A DNA stretch of 64,000 nt from Primulina eburnea (taxonomy: Eukaryota > Streptophyta > Magnoliopsida > Lamiales > Gesneriaceae): contig NC_133108.1 in the NCBI RefSeq assembly GCF_022965805.1, forward strand, positions 18,736,056 through 18,800,055. The letters run 5' to 3'. Shown here piece after piece: positions 1 through 12,015 of this stretch; the first letter of the stretch is position 1, and each line of letters opens with the position of its first letter. A program made the position numbers and the translations under genes. The notes beneath the pieces are model-generated. The model was given only the letters and a program-made list of their open reading frames with translations. It was not told the origin of the DNA and ran no database searches.

Positions 1-397
1 TCAGTTCGGACGATCCGATTCACAATCGGACAATCCGATCATAGAACGGAGGCTACGAAGCGTAAACGGAGAGTCCGAAGTCTGACAATCAGGCATGGGA
101 AGGCGCGAACATTTAATGACATCGGAAGGGGGTTTGGACGATCCGATGTGTGTTCGGATGGTCCGAAGAGTGAATCGGAGGTTCTGGAACCTATGGTCAG
201 GTTCGGACGATCCGAACAGGTTCGGTGGATCCGAGGTGAAACGGAGCATCCGAATAGGAGCGGTGATTCCGAAGTAGCCAAGATGAGGAACACCTAAAAT
301 TTAAAATATTTAGCACATAAATGAATGTTGAGCCATAATTATGGATAAATACAATTAATTTGTATTATCCGACATTATAATGCTCACATTAATAATA
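1..397 (-). mobile_element. Partial 3' LTR of element A with CGGA/TCCG dyad array
   Basis: This stretch lies beyond the polypurine tract of element A. Positions 1-280 carry repeated dyads such as TTCGGACGATCCGA, ATCGGACAATCCGAT and TTCGGATGGTCCGAA, like the array in the opposite LTR. The 100 or so bases next to the polypurine tract do not visibly match the start of the right-hand LTR, so the assignment to the same element rests on position. No gene is supported here; the short reading frames are by-products of the repeats. Confidence 0.55.
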
Positions 398-410
398 CTC
401 CCCCTCAATT
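398..410 (-). other. Polypurine tract of element A
   Basis: The plus-strand pyrimidine run CTCCCCCTCAATT reads AATTGAGGGGGAG on the minus strand. It lies 34 bases after the pol stop codon, where a plant copia polypurine tract that primes plus-strand DNA synthesis is expected. Confidence 0.75.
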
Positions 411-443
411 TAACAAATATGTACGAGAGTATTCGACTAGTGT

Positions 444-3434
444 TTACAACTCAATCATGCCAAGTTGACCACGCAAACGAGTAAAAGTAGATTCATCTAG
501 TGGTTTTGTAAAAATATCAGCAATTTGATTCTTGGTGTCAACATAGTGAAGTTCAACATCATTTTGCTCAATGTGATCACGAATGAAATGATGTCGAATG
601 TCAATATGTTTAGTACGAGAATGTTGAACTGGATTCTTTGTTAGACATATGGTGCTTGTATTATCACAAAATATTGGAATTTTTGAAAAAGTAACACCAT
701 AGTCGAGTAATTGATACTTCATCCAAAGAATTTGTGCACAACAACTACCGGCAGCCATATACTCGGCCTCGGTCGTTGAAAGTGCAACACAGTTTTGCTT
801 TTTAGAAAACCATGACACCAAGCAATTTCCCAAAAAGAAACAAGTACCACTAGTGCTCTTTCTATCCACCTTATATCCTCCAAAGTCGGCATCACAGTAA
901 GCTTTTAAATCGAAAAATGAGTTCTTAGAATACCATAATCCGAGATTTGGAGTATTTGAAAGATATTTGAAAATGCGTTTTAAGGCGAATAAGTGTGATT
1001 CCTTTGGACATGATTGAAATCGTGCACACAAGCAAACACTAAACATAATGTCAGGTCTACTAGCAGTCGCATAGAGTAGGGAGCCAATCATGCTACGAAA
1101 TAACTTTTGGTCAACAGGTTTACCTCCCTCATCTTTGTCGAGTCTGGCTGTCGTGCTCATAGGTGTGGATGAGGCTTTGGAAGACTCCATCCCAGACTTT
1201 TTTAGCATCTCCTTGATGTACTTTCCTTGGTTGACAAAGAAACCATCCTTGCATTGCTTGATTTGGAGACCAAGGAAGTAGTTGAGTTCGCCCATCATGC
1301 TCATCTCAAAGTGATCCTGCATAAGCTTAGAAAAATCTCTACACAAGTGTTCATTAGTAGCACCAAAAATAATATCATCTACATATATTTGTACTATCAG
1401 CAAATCATTATTTTTAGTCAAGGTAAATAAGGTAATATCAACTTTACCCCTACAAAAACCATTAGACAGCAAAAAGGTAGATAATTTCTCATACCAAGCT
1501 CTAGGAGCTTGTTTCAAACCATACAAAGCCTTATCAAGTTTATACACATAATCAGATAAGTGCACATCTTCAAAACCAATAGGTTGCTCAACATACACTT
1601 CTTCTTTCAAATCACCATTAAGAAAAGCACTTTTAACATCCATTTGAAACAATTTAAAGTCTCTAGAGCAAGCAAAAGCAAGTAGCATGCGAATGGATTC
1701 TAGTCTAGCAACAGGGGCATAAGTCTCATCATAATCAATTCCCTCTTCTTGACTATATCCTTTAGCTACTAGCCTAGCTTTATTTCTAGTGATTGTACCA
1801 TGCTCATCTAACTTGTTCCTAAATACCCATTTAGTTCCTATGACAGGTCTATCAGTGGGTCTAGGTACAAGATTCCAAACTTTATTCCTTCTAAATTCAT
1901 TTAGTTCATCTTGCATAGCAATAATCCAAGAATCATCAAGTAAAGCTTCTTCTATGTTCTTAGGCTCTATGTGAGAAAGAAAAGCAAGATAATTGCACAT
2001 ATTAGAAGAGCGAGTAGATACTCCCTTCGATGGGCTACCAATGATGAGGTCCATGGGATGATCCTTGTGTGTAGTCCACTCCTTCGGAAGAGGTGCGTCC
2101 TCTTGATCTTTAGGAACATTATCTAGGCTTGTGGACTCCAACTTTTCGCCAAGGATATCTATATCATCATCATCAGAAACAACAGGTCTAGGCAAGCAAG
2201 GGTTAGTTTCATCAAATATGACATGAATAGATTCTTCAACTAGTAAAGTACGTTTATTAAAGACTCTATATGCTTTGCTAGAAGTAGAGTAACCAAGAAA
2301 GATACCTTTGTCCGATTTAGCATCGAACTTACCCAGGTTGTCCTTACCATTGTTGTGGATGAAGCATTTTGATCCAAAAGCGCGGAAGTAAGAAATGTTA
2401 GGCTTTCTCCCTCTCCATAGTTCGTATGGAGTTTTCTTGAGAATTGGCCTTATTGATACGCGATTGATGATGTAACAAGCAGAACTCATTGCTTCAGCCC
2501 AAAAATATTTTGGTAGAGAATGCTCACATAGCATGGTCCTTGCAATCTCTACTAGGGTCCTATTCTTCCTCTCAACGACACCGTTTTGTTGAGGAGTTCT
2601 AGGACAAGAAAAGTTGTGACCAATGCCTTTGCTTTGACAAAAAATTGAAAAATTTTCATTTTGAAATTCCGTTCCGTGGTCACTACGGATTTGTTTGATC
2701 AAAAGATTTTTCTCATTTTCAACCTTTTTGACAAAAATTTTGAAATGATCAAAGGCATCATTTTTGTGGGCTAAAAACAATGTCCAAGTAAAACGTGAAA
2801 AATCATCTACAATGACAAAAGCATAAGATTTTCCTCCTAGACTAGTTGTCCTCGAGGGACCACATAAATCTAGGTGAAGTAATTCAAGGGGCATAGAAGT
2901 GGATACAAAATTTTTATTTTTAAAAGATTCCTTTGTGTGTTTACCAAGTTGACAAGCATCACAAAAAGAATCTAATTTTAAATTCAGCTTTGGCATTCCG
3001 GAAACTAGGTCAAGTTTTAAAAGTTTTTCTATGGTGCTCATCCCAACATGACCAAGTCGTCTATGCCAAAGAATGTTGTCATCAACATTTAATGTTACAA
3101 GGCTTTTTATTTTTGAAAAAGATGAAATCTTTAAATCGACCTTGTAAACATTTTCACTTCTATAACCTTTGAAACTAATGGTTTTGTCAGTTGTGAGTGA
3201 TACAGTGCAATCGTGTGGTGTGAATTTGACTTCATAACCCCTATCGCACAATTGACTAATGCTTAGGAGGTTATGTTTAAGCCCTTTCACAAGAAGTACA
3301 TCATCAATAATAGTAGAGTTAGATATACCGATTGAGCCGATGCCTTCTATGATCCCTTTGCTGTTGTCTCCGAAGATCACCGATCCCTTTTCTTTTGGTC
3401 GAATGGATTGTAGCAACTTCTTTTCTCCCGTCAT
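444..3434 (-). CDS. pol: Copia pol polyprotein of element A (integrase, reverse transcriptase, RNase H)
   Basis: An uninterrupted 996-codon frame. In order it shows a GAG-pre-integrase/zinc-binding region (WHRRLGHVG...CDACQLGKH, about residues 123-165), the integrase core ([16 protein letters not shown]), reverse transcriptase ([11 protein letters not shown]; catalytic YVDDIIFG near residue 682) and RNase H ([24 protein letters not shown] near 890), ending at the usual C-terminus [10 protein letters not shown]. The ATG at 3434 is internal to the family's usual gag-pol. The same frame reads open upstream through the copia protease motif DSGCSRHM, so the true protein is longer. Gag, however, is in another frame, and gag is also split by element B. 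This copy therefore cannot make the normal polyprotein, although pol itself looks undamaged. Confidence 0.9.
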   Translation of the reverse strand: MTGEKKLLQSIRPKEKGSVIFGDNSKGIIEGIGSIGISNSTIIDDVLLVKGLKHNLLSISQLCDRGYEVKFTPHDCTVSLTTDKTISFKGYRSENVYKVDLKISSFSKIKSLVTLNVDDNILWHRRLGHVGMSTIEKLLKLDLVSGMPKLNLKLDSFCDACQLGKHTKESFKNKNFVSTSMPLELLHLDLCGPSRTTSLGGKSYAFVIVDDFSRFTWTLFLAHKNDAFDHFKIFVKKVENEKNLLIKQIRSDHGTEFQNENFSIFCQSKGIGHNFSCPRTPQQNGVVERKNRTLVEIARTMLCEHSLPKYFWAEAMSSACYIINRVSIRPILKKTPYELWRGRKPNISYFRAFGSKCFIHNNGKDNLGKFDAKSDKGIFLGYSTSSKAYRVFNKRTLLVEESIHVIFDETNPCLPRPVVSDDDDIDILGEKLESTSLDNVPKDQEDAPLPKEWTTHKDHPMDLIIGSPSKGVSTRSSNMCNYLAFLSHIEPKNIEEALLDDSWIIAMQDELNEFRRNKVWNLVPRPTDRPVIGTKWVFRNKLDEHGTITRNKARLVAKGYSQEEGIDYDETYAPVARLESIRMLLAFACSRDFKLFQMDVKSAFLNGDLKEEVYVEQPIGFEDVHLSDYVYKLDKALYGLKQAPRAWYEKLSTFLLSNGFCRGKVDITLFTLTKNNDLLIVQIYVDDIIFGATNEHLCRDFSKLMQDHFEMSMMGELNYFLGLQIKQCKDGFFVNQGKYIKEMLKKSGMESSKASSTPMSTTARLDKDEGGKPVDQKLFRSMIGSLLYATASRPDIMFSVCLCARFQSCPKESHLFALKRIFKYLSNTPNLGLWYSKNSFFDLKAYCDADFGGYKVDRKSTSGTCFFLGNCLVSWFSKKQNCVALSTTEAEYMAAGSCCAQILWMKYQLLDYGVTFSKIPIFCDNTSTICLTKNPVQHSRTKHIDIRHHFIRDHIEQNDVELHYVDTKNQIADIFTKPLDESTFTRLRGQLGMIEL

Positions 3435-4561
3435 GTGTCGAGAGCATCCACTGTCAAGATACCAAGTGCTCGATGACTTGTCTCCCCTTTGTCCCTACAA
3501 GGTTGAGATACAGTTTGATAGTTGGTACCCGTTTCTTTGGGTCCTTTGGGGTTAGTAGTAGTTGGGGATTTGGGGATCCATTTCCAATAACTATTCTTGT
3601 TGTGTTGGTGTCTAAGTTTCTTGCATTTAGGTCTTATGTGGCCTATCTTACAACAGTAAGTACATGTTGGTGGTGTTCTTGGTTTTGCCTTTGCGATAAG
3701 ACTAGCGAAGTTGACTGATTTCTTTTCATATCCTAGACCTCCTTTGTCGAAGTTACACCTTTGCATGCTCAAGAGGTTTTCTAGTTTACCGCTACTCACA
3801 TTGAACTTGTTGAAGGCTTTCTCTAAGTCTCTTAGGTTTGTCTTGAGCTTAGTGTTGTCATGCATCCTAGCTTCTAGTTCAGTTTTAAGTTGCTTATTCT
3901 CATTTCTAAGTGACTTAGCCTTATTGTACATACTAGTGTAAGCGGAGAGTAATTCATCGTAAGAGGGTACCTCGTCGTCATCCGAGTCGGTCAGATGATC
4001 TTCCTTCGCCATGAAGCATAGGGTAGACTCCTCTTCGTTGTCGCTGTCGCTCCACGTGGCTAGAAGGGCCTTTTTCTTGTCTTTGCCGGCCTTCTTCTTG
4101 GAGGGACACTCGTTTGCATAGTGACCCTTTTGTTGACAGTTGTAGCAGGTCACTTCCTTCTCAAATTTTTTGTCTTTCTTGTTGAAGTTGGAACTCCGCA
4201 TGAATCTTTTGAACTTTCTAGTGAGGAGTGCCATTTCTTCATCGTTGCTATCTTCAAGTTGACTGGTCAAGGCGATCCCTTTCGCCTTTACTTTGTCGTC
4301 ATCTTTCTTTGTCTCCTTCCGGGTAGATACTTCAAGTTCATGGGTCTTTAGGGTCCCATGAAGTTGATCAAGGTCGTAGGATGCCGCATCTCCCTTGTTG
4401 GATTCAATGATAGCCGTGCGCTTTGCATCCCATTCCGCCGGTAATGCTCGAAGGGCTCTCCTCCACACTTGTTTAGTTGGGTAGTTCTCACCAAGTTGGG
4501 CAAGCTCATTGATGATTTGGGTGAGCCGCCGGAACATGGTGTCGATATCCTCCTTGGGTTC
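3431..4561 (-). pseudogene. gag: Copia gag C-terminal part of element A, severed from its N-terminus
   Basis: The frame continues the copia gag domain (DTMFRRLTQIINELAQLG, RALRALPAEWDAKRTAI) and contains a CCHC zinc knuckle, CYNCQQKGHYANEC. A coiled-coil-like stretch follows (KAKSLRNENKQLKTELEARM), then a second Cys/His cluster, CTYCCKIGHIRPKC. The apparent open frame extends upstream past 4561 only by reading into the LTR of element B; real gag sequence stops at the 5-bp target duplication. At its 3' end the frame closes with TGA overlapping the pol ATG (ATGA), and the protease motif lies in the -1 frame relative to gag. It encodes the particle and nucleocapsid protein of the element but is broken. 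Confidence 0.85.
4557..4561. repeat. Target-site duplication of element B, left copy (GGTTC)
   Basis: GGTTC directly precedes the TGTGACACCC terminus of B and is repeated at 12011-12015 directly after its TATTACA terminus. It marks insertion of B into the gag of element A. Confidence 0.92.
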
Positions 4562-6158
4562 TGTGACACCCTGACCTCTTTTAAAATAAATACGCAGCAG
4601 AAATAAAATTTTTCTTTTCAAAATATACGGAAGGAGTTTCAAAATACATTTCATCAAATATCTTTACAAAATAAATACATGATCATTTAAATGACATAAC
4701 AAAAACCAAAATATCATTCCTATGATCATGCCAAAATCCTCCTTCCAACGGTGTATGCATATGACCCCCGATCTACAGTCAACGTCCCGAGGCACCACTC
4801 TGATCTGCATCACATGAAAATAACTGAAATGAGAATAAATCTCAGCAAGTGGAACTCTTACATAACAATGATACATAGTATACTCTGTAAAACATGACTT
4901 TGAAATCATAAATACCATCAACTCTGAAACATGAATACTGTAGCAATAACTGTAGCAATAGCAATAGCAATAGATAGCAATACGATGGTATTTCTCTTTT
5001 GCTCTGGGGATTGATATCAATAGTATCTCTGCTCTAGGGTTGCTCGTATCCCAAATCGATATAAATACCGATAACTCTGAGGGATATAAGCCTCTGGGCG
5101 ATGATCATCTAATATTGCATGCAATCTCTGACTATGTATTTATCAATCCGAAAACATTTAAACTCTTCTCTGGTTTTAACAATCACTTTGAACTCTATAT
5201 ATCTCTTTGTATTCCCTTTAATCAATAATGAGACATCAATGCCTCCAATACATATAACAATACATACTATGGATCAAATGAAAGGGAATAACACAATAAA
5301 CTCTTTGAAACACATACATATAAAATCATGTGAGCAAAAGGAATGAATTTCCACTTACAAACCACAACAAACACCTCAACTTAGCTCTTGATCACCACCT
5401 ACAACAAATAATCCACAAATAACACCAATATCAACTAAATATCCAAGATACAAGCTAAATAATCCATAAATCCACTTAAACAACCAATCTAAACAACTCT
5501 TAATTTACAACCTTAACAGAATCGCACCAAAAACTTACCCAAGCTTCCTAGCACCAAGGAGAACGTCGAACTCAAGTCGAAATTCCAAACAAACGCTTGA
5601 ATCGAAGATAGGAAGTGAAAGAAATGACCAAAAACCCTAAAAATGGAGAGAAATGTCGAGAATGAAGGAGAGAAGAAAGGAAAAGCATGGCCAACCACTC
5701 CAAAAAGTAGCTTAAAAACTCGACCATACCTTCACCGCGGGTGCGCCAACACAAGGACCGCGGGTGCGCTATGGTTACGGCAATCTCAAAAATTCTGGAA
5801 CACGAACAGCGCGGGAGCGGCGACGCAAGCAGCGCGGGTGCGGTCTCTACCGCAGGGGCGGTCTCTACAACGCCGCGGGTGCGGTGTGCTCACGGCACTC
5901 AAACTCCAAAAATAGCACAGTGCACCGCGGGGGCACTCCTCTAAGAGCGCGGGTGCACTCTACTCACGGCAAAACACTATTCCAAAGCAACTAAAATCGA
6001 ACCGAAACGCTGAAACGAACAACCAACAACAACTAATACCTCAAATAAATAATAACCAATAATACTAAAGCCCAAAACACAACTATAATCATCTAATCAA
6101 ATATCCCAAATAACAAACAAAACTTAAATCGTACCGTACACCGGGCTCGGCTATTACA
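4562..6158 (-). mobile_element. 3' LTR of element B
   Basis: A 1597-bp LTR bounded by TG...CA and nearly identical to 10413-12010. It contains short CAATAG/TAGCAA iterations near 4940-4985 and the GC-rich array at 5733-5960. Small open frames inside it are not conserved genes. Confidence 0.95.
5733..5960 (-). repeat. GC-rich CCGCGGGTGCG array in B 3' LTR
   Basis: About eight irregular copies of a CCGCGGGTGCG-like word (ACCGCGGGTGCG, GCGCGGGAGCGG, GCGCGGGTGCGG, GCCGCGGGTGCG, ACCGCGGGGGCA, GCGCGGGTGCAC) stand out in an AT-rich LTR. CCGCGG is itself palindromic and CpG-dense. The same array is repeated in the other LTR. Confidence 0.8.
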
Positions 6159-6173
6159 ATCTCCCCCCCTTAA
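6159..6173 (-). other. Polypurine tract of element B
   Basis: ATCTCCCCCCTTAAG abuts the 3' LTR on the plus strand and reads CTTAAGGGGGGAGAT on the coding strand. This is the expected position and composition for plus-strand priming. Confidence 0.85.
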
Positions 6174-6198
6174 GGGAATTTCGTCCGCGAAATTGACG

Positions 6199-9100
6199 TC
6201 ACGGCACGAACAACTCAGGATACTTCTCTCTCATCTCATCCTCTGGTTCCCACGTAGCCTCCTCTATCAAATGGTTCCTCCAAAGAACTTTGACAATGCC
6301 GATCTCTTTGTTCCTCAGAACTCTAACTGTGCGATCCAAAATCTGAATCGGAATCTCTTGATACGTCAAATTCGGCGTCAAGTCCAATGGCTCGTGGCGA
6401 AGAACATGGGAAGGATCTGCAACATACTTCCTGAGCATCGATACGTGAAACACATTATGAACTCTGTCAAGATCTGGAGGTAGGGCTAATCTGTAGGCTC
6501 TGTCACCAACTCTGTCCAAAATCTCGAATGGACCAATAAATCTAGGACTCAACTTGCCCTTCTTACCAAATCTCATCACACCCTTGAGAGGTGCTATCTT
6601 CAGAAATACATGGTCGCCAACCTCGAACTGCAAAGGTCTACGACGAACATCTGCATAGCTCTTCTGTCTGGACTGGGCAGTCTTCATCCTTTCTCTGATA
6701 ACAGCAACAACATCAGCAGTCTGCTGGACCAACTCTGGTCCCAACATCTTCCTCTCACCAACCTCGTCCCAATACAAGGGAGATCTGCACTTCCTGCCAT
6801 AAAGTGCCTCATACGGTGCCATGCCAATCGTCGCCTGGTAGCTATTATTATAAGTGAACTCAACCAAAGGCAACAAAGAATCCCAGCTACCTGGAAAGTC
6901 TATAGTACACGCTCTGAGCATATCCTCAAGAATCTGAATGACTCTCTCTGACTGACCATCACTCTGAGGATGATAGGCTGTACTGAATGTTAACCGCGAA
7001 CCCATAGCTCTGTGCAAACTCTTCCAAAACTCTGAAGTAAATCTAGGGTCACGATCAGACACGATCGACACAGGGACACCATGAAGTCTGACAATCTCTG
7101 CAATGTAGTCCTTGGCATACTGATTCATCGAATACGTCGTCTTGACTGGAAGAAAATGCGCTGACTTAGTCAATCGATCAACGATAACCCAAATAGAATT
7201 GAAACCTCTCTGCACTCTGGGAAGACCAGTCACGAAATCCATCGTAATATGCTCCCACTTCCACTGAGGAATCGGCAACGACAACAATGTCCCAGCAGGT
7301 CTCTGGTGCTCAATCTTCACCTGCTGACAAGTAAGACACTGAGAAATGAACACGGCAACATCCTTCTTCATACCTGGCCACCAGTAGAGTCGACGAAGAT
7401 CCTGATACATCTTCGTACTGCCTGGATGAATCGAATAAGGTGCGGTATGAGCCTCTGTCAGAATATCTCTACGAATATCGTCACCAGAAGGAACACAAAT
7501 ACGACCTCTGAAAGTCACCAAACCATCACCATTCAAGGCGAACTCTGAATTACCTCTAATCTCTGCTCTATCTCTCAACTCTGTCAACTGAACATCAGTC
7601 GACTGCTCTCTACGAATCCTGTCCGTCAAAGAAGATCGAAGAACCAACGCTGAAAGACGAGCAATGGTGCCTGGAATCACCAGATCAATCTCCTCTCTCT
7701 GCAAATCCATCAGCAACGGTCTCTGAACCAAAGAACTCAATGAAGCACTCGACTTACGACTCAAAGCATCAGCCACAACATTCGCCTTCCCTGGGTGATA
7801 ACTGATAGTTACATCGTAATCCTTGACAAGCTCTAACCACCTCCTCTGCCGCATATTGAGCTCTTTCTGCGAAAACAGATACTTCAAACTCTTGTGGTCT
7901 GTGAAAATCTCACACTTTTCGCCATACAAGTAGTGTCTCCAAATCTTCAGGGCGAAAACCACAGCTGCCAACTCTAAATCATGCGTCGGATAATTCTTCT
8001 CATAATCCTTCAACTGGCGAGAAGCATAGGCAATGACCTTACCTCTCTGCATCAACACTGCACCGAGACCCTTCTTCGACGCATCAGTATAGACAACAAA
8101 GTCCTCTGAACCACAAGGCAAAGAAAGAACAGGAGCCGTCGTCAATCTATCCTTCAACTCCTGAAATGCACTCTGGCAATCTAAAGACCACTCGAACTTC
8201 ACAGTCTTCCTTGTCAGATTGGACAATGGCAGGGCAATCTTGGAAAAATCCAAAATGAAACGACGATAAAAACCCGCCAAACCAAGGAAACTGCGCACCT
8301 CTGAAACAGTCGTAGGAATAGGCCACTTCTGAATCGCCTCTATCTTCATCGGATCAACAGCAATGCCATCCCTCGAAACGACATGGCCTAGGAAAGAAAT
8401 CTGATCCAGCCAAAACTCACACTTCTTTAACTTGGCAAACAACCTCCGCTCTCTCAGCAACTGGAGCACAACTCTGAGATGCTCTGAATGAAGCTCTCTG
8501 GTCTTGGAATAGATCAAGATATCGTCGATAAAGACAATGACGAAGCTATCCAAATACGGCTTGAACACACGGTTCATCAGGTCCATGAAAACAGAAGGGG
8601 CATTGGTCAAACCAAAAGACATCACGAGAAACTCAAAGTGACCATACCTGGTCCTGAAAGCCGTCTTAGGGATATCGGACTCCCTAACCTTCAATTGATA
8701 GTAGCCAGACCGAAGATCAATCTTCGAGAAAACAGTGGCACCCTGAAGTTGGTCAAACAAATCATCTATCCGAGGCAACGGATACTTGTTCTTGATCGTC
8801 ACTTTGTTAAGCTCCCTGTAGTCGATACACAGACGCAAAGAACCATCCTTCTTCTTAACAAATAGAACCGGAGCTCCCCAAGGCGAAGAACTCGGACGAA
8901 TGAAACCCTTATCTAGAAGATCCTGCAACTGCGTCTTCAACTCTTTCATCTCGGTAGGAGCCATCCTATACGGAGCCTTAGAAATAGGAACCGTACCTGG
9001 AGCAAGATCAATGACAAACTCTACATCTCTATCCGGCGGCAAACCCGGAACATCATCCTCAAACACATCCGCAAACTCCCTCACCACATCAATATCATCA

Positions 9101-10275
9101 ATATTCAACTTAATCAGTCTATCCATATCCACAACAGATGCTAGAAAAACATCACAACCTCTACACAAAAGCCTCTCAGCATCAAGACACGAAATAAAAG
9201 GAAGGACCAGCGAAGTACCTGAGCTGGCGAGAACTCCTCCCTGGTCATCATCTTCCTTAGTCATCGAAAAGATACGACCCTGCACCTTCTCCTGGCTAGC
9301 TCCCCTAGGACAATCTCTGGAAATATGGCCTGGTATGCCACAACGATAGCAAGAACGAGAGCCAAATCTACACTCTCCACGATGGGGTCTGCTACACTTG
9401 GGACACAAAGATCTCTCAGAATCAGACGGAGCAACTGGCGCTGACGGTGGCCTAGGACTCTGATCCACCTTGCCCTTCCCCTTGAATCGATCTCTGCCAC
9501 GCTGACCTGAACTCTGGCCTCTCTGCATACTAGCCTGGTGCCTCGCCTGCCTCTCCCTGGCGATATCCTTCTCGTCCTGCTCTGCTAGCAACGCCTTGGA
9601 CACAATCTCCTTGAAAGTAACAGCCTTGGACATATTGATGTCACGCCTGATCTCCGCTCTAAGGCCTCGAATGAAGTGAGCGCCTTTATCTTTATCACTG
9701 GTAGCAATGTACGGAGCAAATAGGCAACCCTCCTCGAACTTGAGAATATACTCATCCACGTTCAAGCTCCCCTGACGAAGCTCCAAGAACTCTGTGACCT
9801 TCCTCGCTCGCAGTGCATCAGGAAAGTACTTGTCGTAGAAAAGCTCAGTAAACTCAGACCACTTCAAAGTAGAAACATCAATGCCAACCTTGGTCGCATT
9901 CCACCACAAACGTGCAGCTTTAACCAGCATAAAAACAGCACAACTGATACGATCTCTGTCCTCATAGTGGAGATGATCAAAAATCGCCTCCAAAGCCTTG
10001 ACCCACTCTACTGCAGCTAAAGGATCGGAGCTGCCTGGAAACTCGGGTGGATCCATCCTCTTAAACGCAGAAAAGATAGCATCAGAACCAACTGCTACTG
10101 GAGCAACCTGCCCCCTACCTTGGTCTCTGCCCTGGCCTGCTCCTTGCAGTCTAAGCAACTGCTGGATCTGCTCACTGTGAACCTTAGCCTGCTCCTTCAG
10201 TAACTTGCCGAACTCGTCGACAACTCTCGAGGACGAACTATCCTCTCCCTCTGACGCCTTACGCTTAGGAGGCAT
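6199..10275 (-). CDS. gag-pol: Gypsy gag-pol polyprotein of element B, aspartic protease missing
   Basis: A single 1358-codon frame from an ATG ([10 protein letters not shown]). Domains in order: retrotransposon gag ([18 protein letters not shown]...LWWNATKVG); CCHC zinc knuckle [14 protein letters not shown] (about residues 307-321); reverse transcriptase (YSKID-type [13 protein letters not shown]; catalytic FIDDILIYS near 580); RNase H ([16 protein letters not shown]); zinc-binding integrase N-domain (HPGSTKMY...CLTCQQVK near 948); integrase core ([23 protein letters not shown]); and a chromo-like C-terminus. Between the zinc knuckle and RT the usual protease with its D-T/S-G motif is absent. 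The sequence jumps from [15 protein letters not shown] to [15 protein letters not shown], roughly 150 residues short of element F. The frame stays open, so the loss is a clean in-frame deletion and Gag-Pol could not process itself. Confidence 0.93.
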   Translation of the reverse strand: MPPKRKASEGEDSSSSRVVDEFGKLLKEQAKVHSEQIQQLLRLQGAGQGRDQGRGQVAPVAVGSDAIFSAFKRMDPPEFPGSSDPLAAVEWVKALEAIFDHLHYEDRDRISCAVFMLVKAARLWWNATKVGIDVSTLKWSEFTELFYDKYFPDALRARKVTEFLELRQGSLNVDEYILKFEEGCLFAPYIATSDKDKGAHFIRGLRAEIRRDINMSKAVTFKEIVSKALLAEQDEKDIARERQARHQASMQRGQSSGQRGRDRFKGKGKVDQSPRPPSAPVAPSDSERSLCPKCSRPHRGECRFGSRSCYRCGIPGHISRDCPRGASQEKVQGRIFSMTKEDDDQGGVLASSGTSLVLPFISCLDAERLLCRGCDVFLASVVDMDRLIKLNIDDIDVVREFADVFEDDVPGLPPDRDVEFVIDLAPGTVPISKAPYRMAPTEMKELKTQLQDLLDKGFIRPSSSPWGAPVLFVKKKDGSLRLCIDYRELNKVTIKNKYPLPRIDDLFDQLQGATVFSKIDLRSGYYQLKVRESDIPKTAFRTRYGHFEFLVMSFGLTNAPSVFMDLMNRVFKPYLDSFVIVFIDDILIYSKTRELHSEHLRVVLQLLRERRLFAKLKKCEFWLDQISFLGHVVSRDGIAVDPMKIEAIQKWPIPTTVSEVRSFLGLAGFYRRFILDFSKIALPLSNLTRKTVKFEWSLDCQSAFQELKDRLTTAPVLSLPCGSEDFVVYTDASKKGLGAVLMQRGKVIAYASRQLKDYEKNYPTHDLELAAVVFALKIWRHYLYGEKCEIFTDHKSLKYLFSQKELNMRQRRWLELVKDYDVTISYHPGKANVVADALSRKSSASLSSLVQRPLLMDLQREEIDLVIPGTIARLSALVLRSSLTDRIRREQSTDVQLTELRDRAEIRGNSEFALNGDGLVTFRGRICVPSGDDIRRDILTEAHTAPYSIHPGSTKMYQDLRRLYWWPGMKKDVAVFISQCLTCQQVKIEHQRPAGTLLSLPIPQWKWEHITMDFVTGLPRVQRGFNSIWVIVDRLTKSAHFLPVKTTYSMNQYAKDYIAEIVRLHGVPVSIVSDRDPRFTSEFWKSLHRAMGSRLTFSTAYHPQSDGQSERVIQILEDMLRACTIDFPGSWDSLLPLVEFTYNNSYQATIGMAPYEALYGRKCRSPLYWDEVGERKMLGPELVQQTADVVAVIRERMKTAQSRQKSYADVRRRPLQFEVGDHVFLKIAPLKGVMRFGKKGKLSPRFIGPFEILDRVGDRAYRLALPPDLDRVHNVFHVSMLRKYVADPSHVLRHEPLDLTPNLTYQEIPIQILDRTVRVLRNKEIGIVKVLWRNHLIEEATWEPEDEMREKYPELFVP

Positions 10276-10394
10276 CCTCTACTCTACAATGCTCACAAGA
10301 CACCAATCAATACATAACAATAGATAGATGCAAAGAAAACATACCCGGACAGTTGAAAGTAGACGAAGTCATATGCATTGGTCCGAAGAACACC

Positions 10395-10406
10395 GCTCTG
10401 ATACCA
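10395..10406 (-). other. Primer binding site of element B
   Basis: GCTCTGATACCA on the plus strand reads TGGTATCAGAGC on the coding strand, complementary to the 3' end of plant initiator tRNA-Met. It lies six bases from the 5' LTR end at 10413. Confidence 0.92.
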
Positions 10407-10412
10407 CTAAAA

Positions 10413-12010
10413 TGTGACACCCTGACCTCTTTTAAAATAAATACGCAGCAGAAATAAAATTTTTCTTTTCAAAATATACGGAAGGAGTTTCAAAATACAT
10501 TTCATCAAATATCTTTACAAAATAAATACATGATCATTTAAATGACATAACAAAAACCAAAATATCATTCCTATGATCATGCCAAAATCCTCCTTCCAAC
10601 GGTGTATGCATATGACCCCCGATCTACAGTCAACGTCCCGAGGCACCACTCTGATCTGCATCACATGAAAATAACTGAAATGAGAATAAATCTCAGCAAG
10701 TGGAACTCTTACATAACAATGATACATAGTATACTCTGTAAAACATGACTTTGAAATCATAAATACCATCAACTCTGAAACATGAATACTGTAGCAATAA
10801 CTGTAGCAATAGCAATAGCAATAGATAGCAATACGATGGTATTTCTCTTTTGCTCTGGGGATTGATATCAATAGTATCTCTGCTCTGGGGTTACTCGTAT
10901 CCCAAATCGATATAAATACCGATAACTCTGAGGGATATAAGCCTCTGGGCGATGATCATCTAATATTGCATGCAATCTCTGACTATGTATTTATCAATCC
11001 GAAAACATTTAAACTCTTCTCTGGTTTTAACAATCACTTTGAACTCTATATATCTCTTTGTATTCCCTTTAATCAATAATGAGACATCAATGCCTCCAAT
11101 ACATATAACAATACATACTATGGATCAAATGAAAGGGAATAACACAATAAACTCTTTGAAACACATACATATAAAATCATGTGAGCAAAAGGAATGAATT
11201 TCCACTTACAAACCACAACAAACACCTCAACTTAGCTCTTGATCACCACCTACAACAAATAATCCACAAATAACACCAATATCAACTAAATATCCAAGAT
11301 TACAAGCTAAATAATCCATAAATCCACTTAAACAACCAATCTAAACAACTCTTAATTTACAACCTTAACAGAATCGCACCAAAAACTTACCCAAGCTTCC
11401 TAGCACCAAGGAGAACGTCGAACTCAAGTCGAAATTCCAAACAAACGCTTGAATCGAAGATAGGAAGTGAAAGAAATGACCAAAAACCCTAAAAATGGAG
11501 AGAAATGTCGAGAATGAAGGAGAGAAGAAAGGAAAAGCATGGCCAACCACTCCAAAAAGTAGCTTAAAAACTCGACCATACCTTCACCGCGGGTGCGCCA
11601 ACACAAGGACCGCGGGTGCGCTATGGTTACGGCAATCTCAAAAATTCTGGAACACGAACAGCGCGGGAGCGGCGACGCAAGCAGCGCGGGTGCGGTCTCT
11701 ACCGCAGGGGCGGTCTCTACAACGCCGCGGGTGCGGTGTGCTCACGGCACTCAAACTCCAAAAATAGCACAGTGCACCGCGGGGGCACTCCTCTAAGAGC
11801 GCGGGTGCACTCTACTCACGGCAAAACACTATTCCAAAGCAACTAAAATCGAACCGAAACGCTGAAACGAACAACCAACAACAACTAATACCTCAAATAA
11901 ATAATAACCAATAATACTAAAGCCCAAAACACAACTATAATCATCTAATCAAATATCCCAAATAACAAACAAAACTTAAATCGTACCGTACACCGGGCTC
12001 GGCTATTACA
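10413..12010 (-). mobile_element. 5' LTR of element B
   Basis: A 1598-bp LTR, almost identical to 4562-6158. It would drive minus-strand transcription of the element. The GC-rich array at 11585-11812 lies upstream of the pyrimidine-rich leader-like sequence. No perfect TATAAATA box was seen; TTTTTAAG near 11565 is a weak candidate. Confidence 0.95.
11585..11812 (-). repeat. GC-rich CCGCGGGTGCG array in B 5' LTR
   Basis: Second copy of the array at 5733-5960, apparently identical in sequence. It sits in the probable U3 promoter region of the transcribing LTR. Confidence 0.8.
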
Positions 12011-12015
12011 GGTTC
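12011..12015. repeat. Target-site duplication of element B, right copy (GGTTC)
   Basis: GGTTC directly follows the right terminus of B and matches 4557-4561. The sequence continues with the interrupted copia gag. Confidence 0.92.

Larger units (their letters stand above)
4562..12010 (-). mobile_element. Element B: complete young Ty3/gypsy chromovirus-like retrotransposon, protease-less
   Basis: The element is 7449 bp with LTRs 4562-6158 and 10413-12010 (about 1.6 kb each), both TGTGACACCC...TATTACA on the plus strand. It has a perfect 5-bp TSD (GGTTC), a primer binding site, a polypurine tract and one long gag-pol frame on the minus strand. By eye the LTRs differ by about two substitutions (near 5031-5036 against 10883-10888) and one indel (5452), which indicates very recent insertion. 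Integrase follows RNase H, the gypsy order. The C-terminal [18 protein letters not shown] resembles Tekay/Del chromoviruses (inference). Confidence 0.95.

Noticed and set aside
4664..5020. 118-codon minus-strand frame with a repeated CYCYCYSYCYS stretch, also at 10515-10871
   Set aside because: Lies inside the B LTRs and the Cys/Tyr run is just the TAGCAA/CAATAG repeat; duplicated only because LTRs are duplicated.
8900..9349. 149-codon plus-strand frame opposite the element B polyprotein
   Set aside because: Antisense shadow of gag-pol with no independent support.
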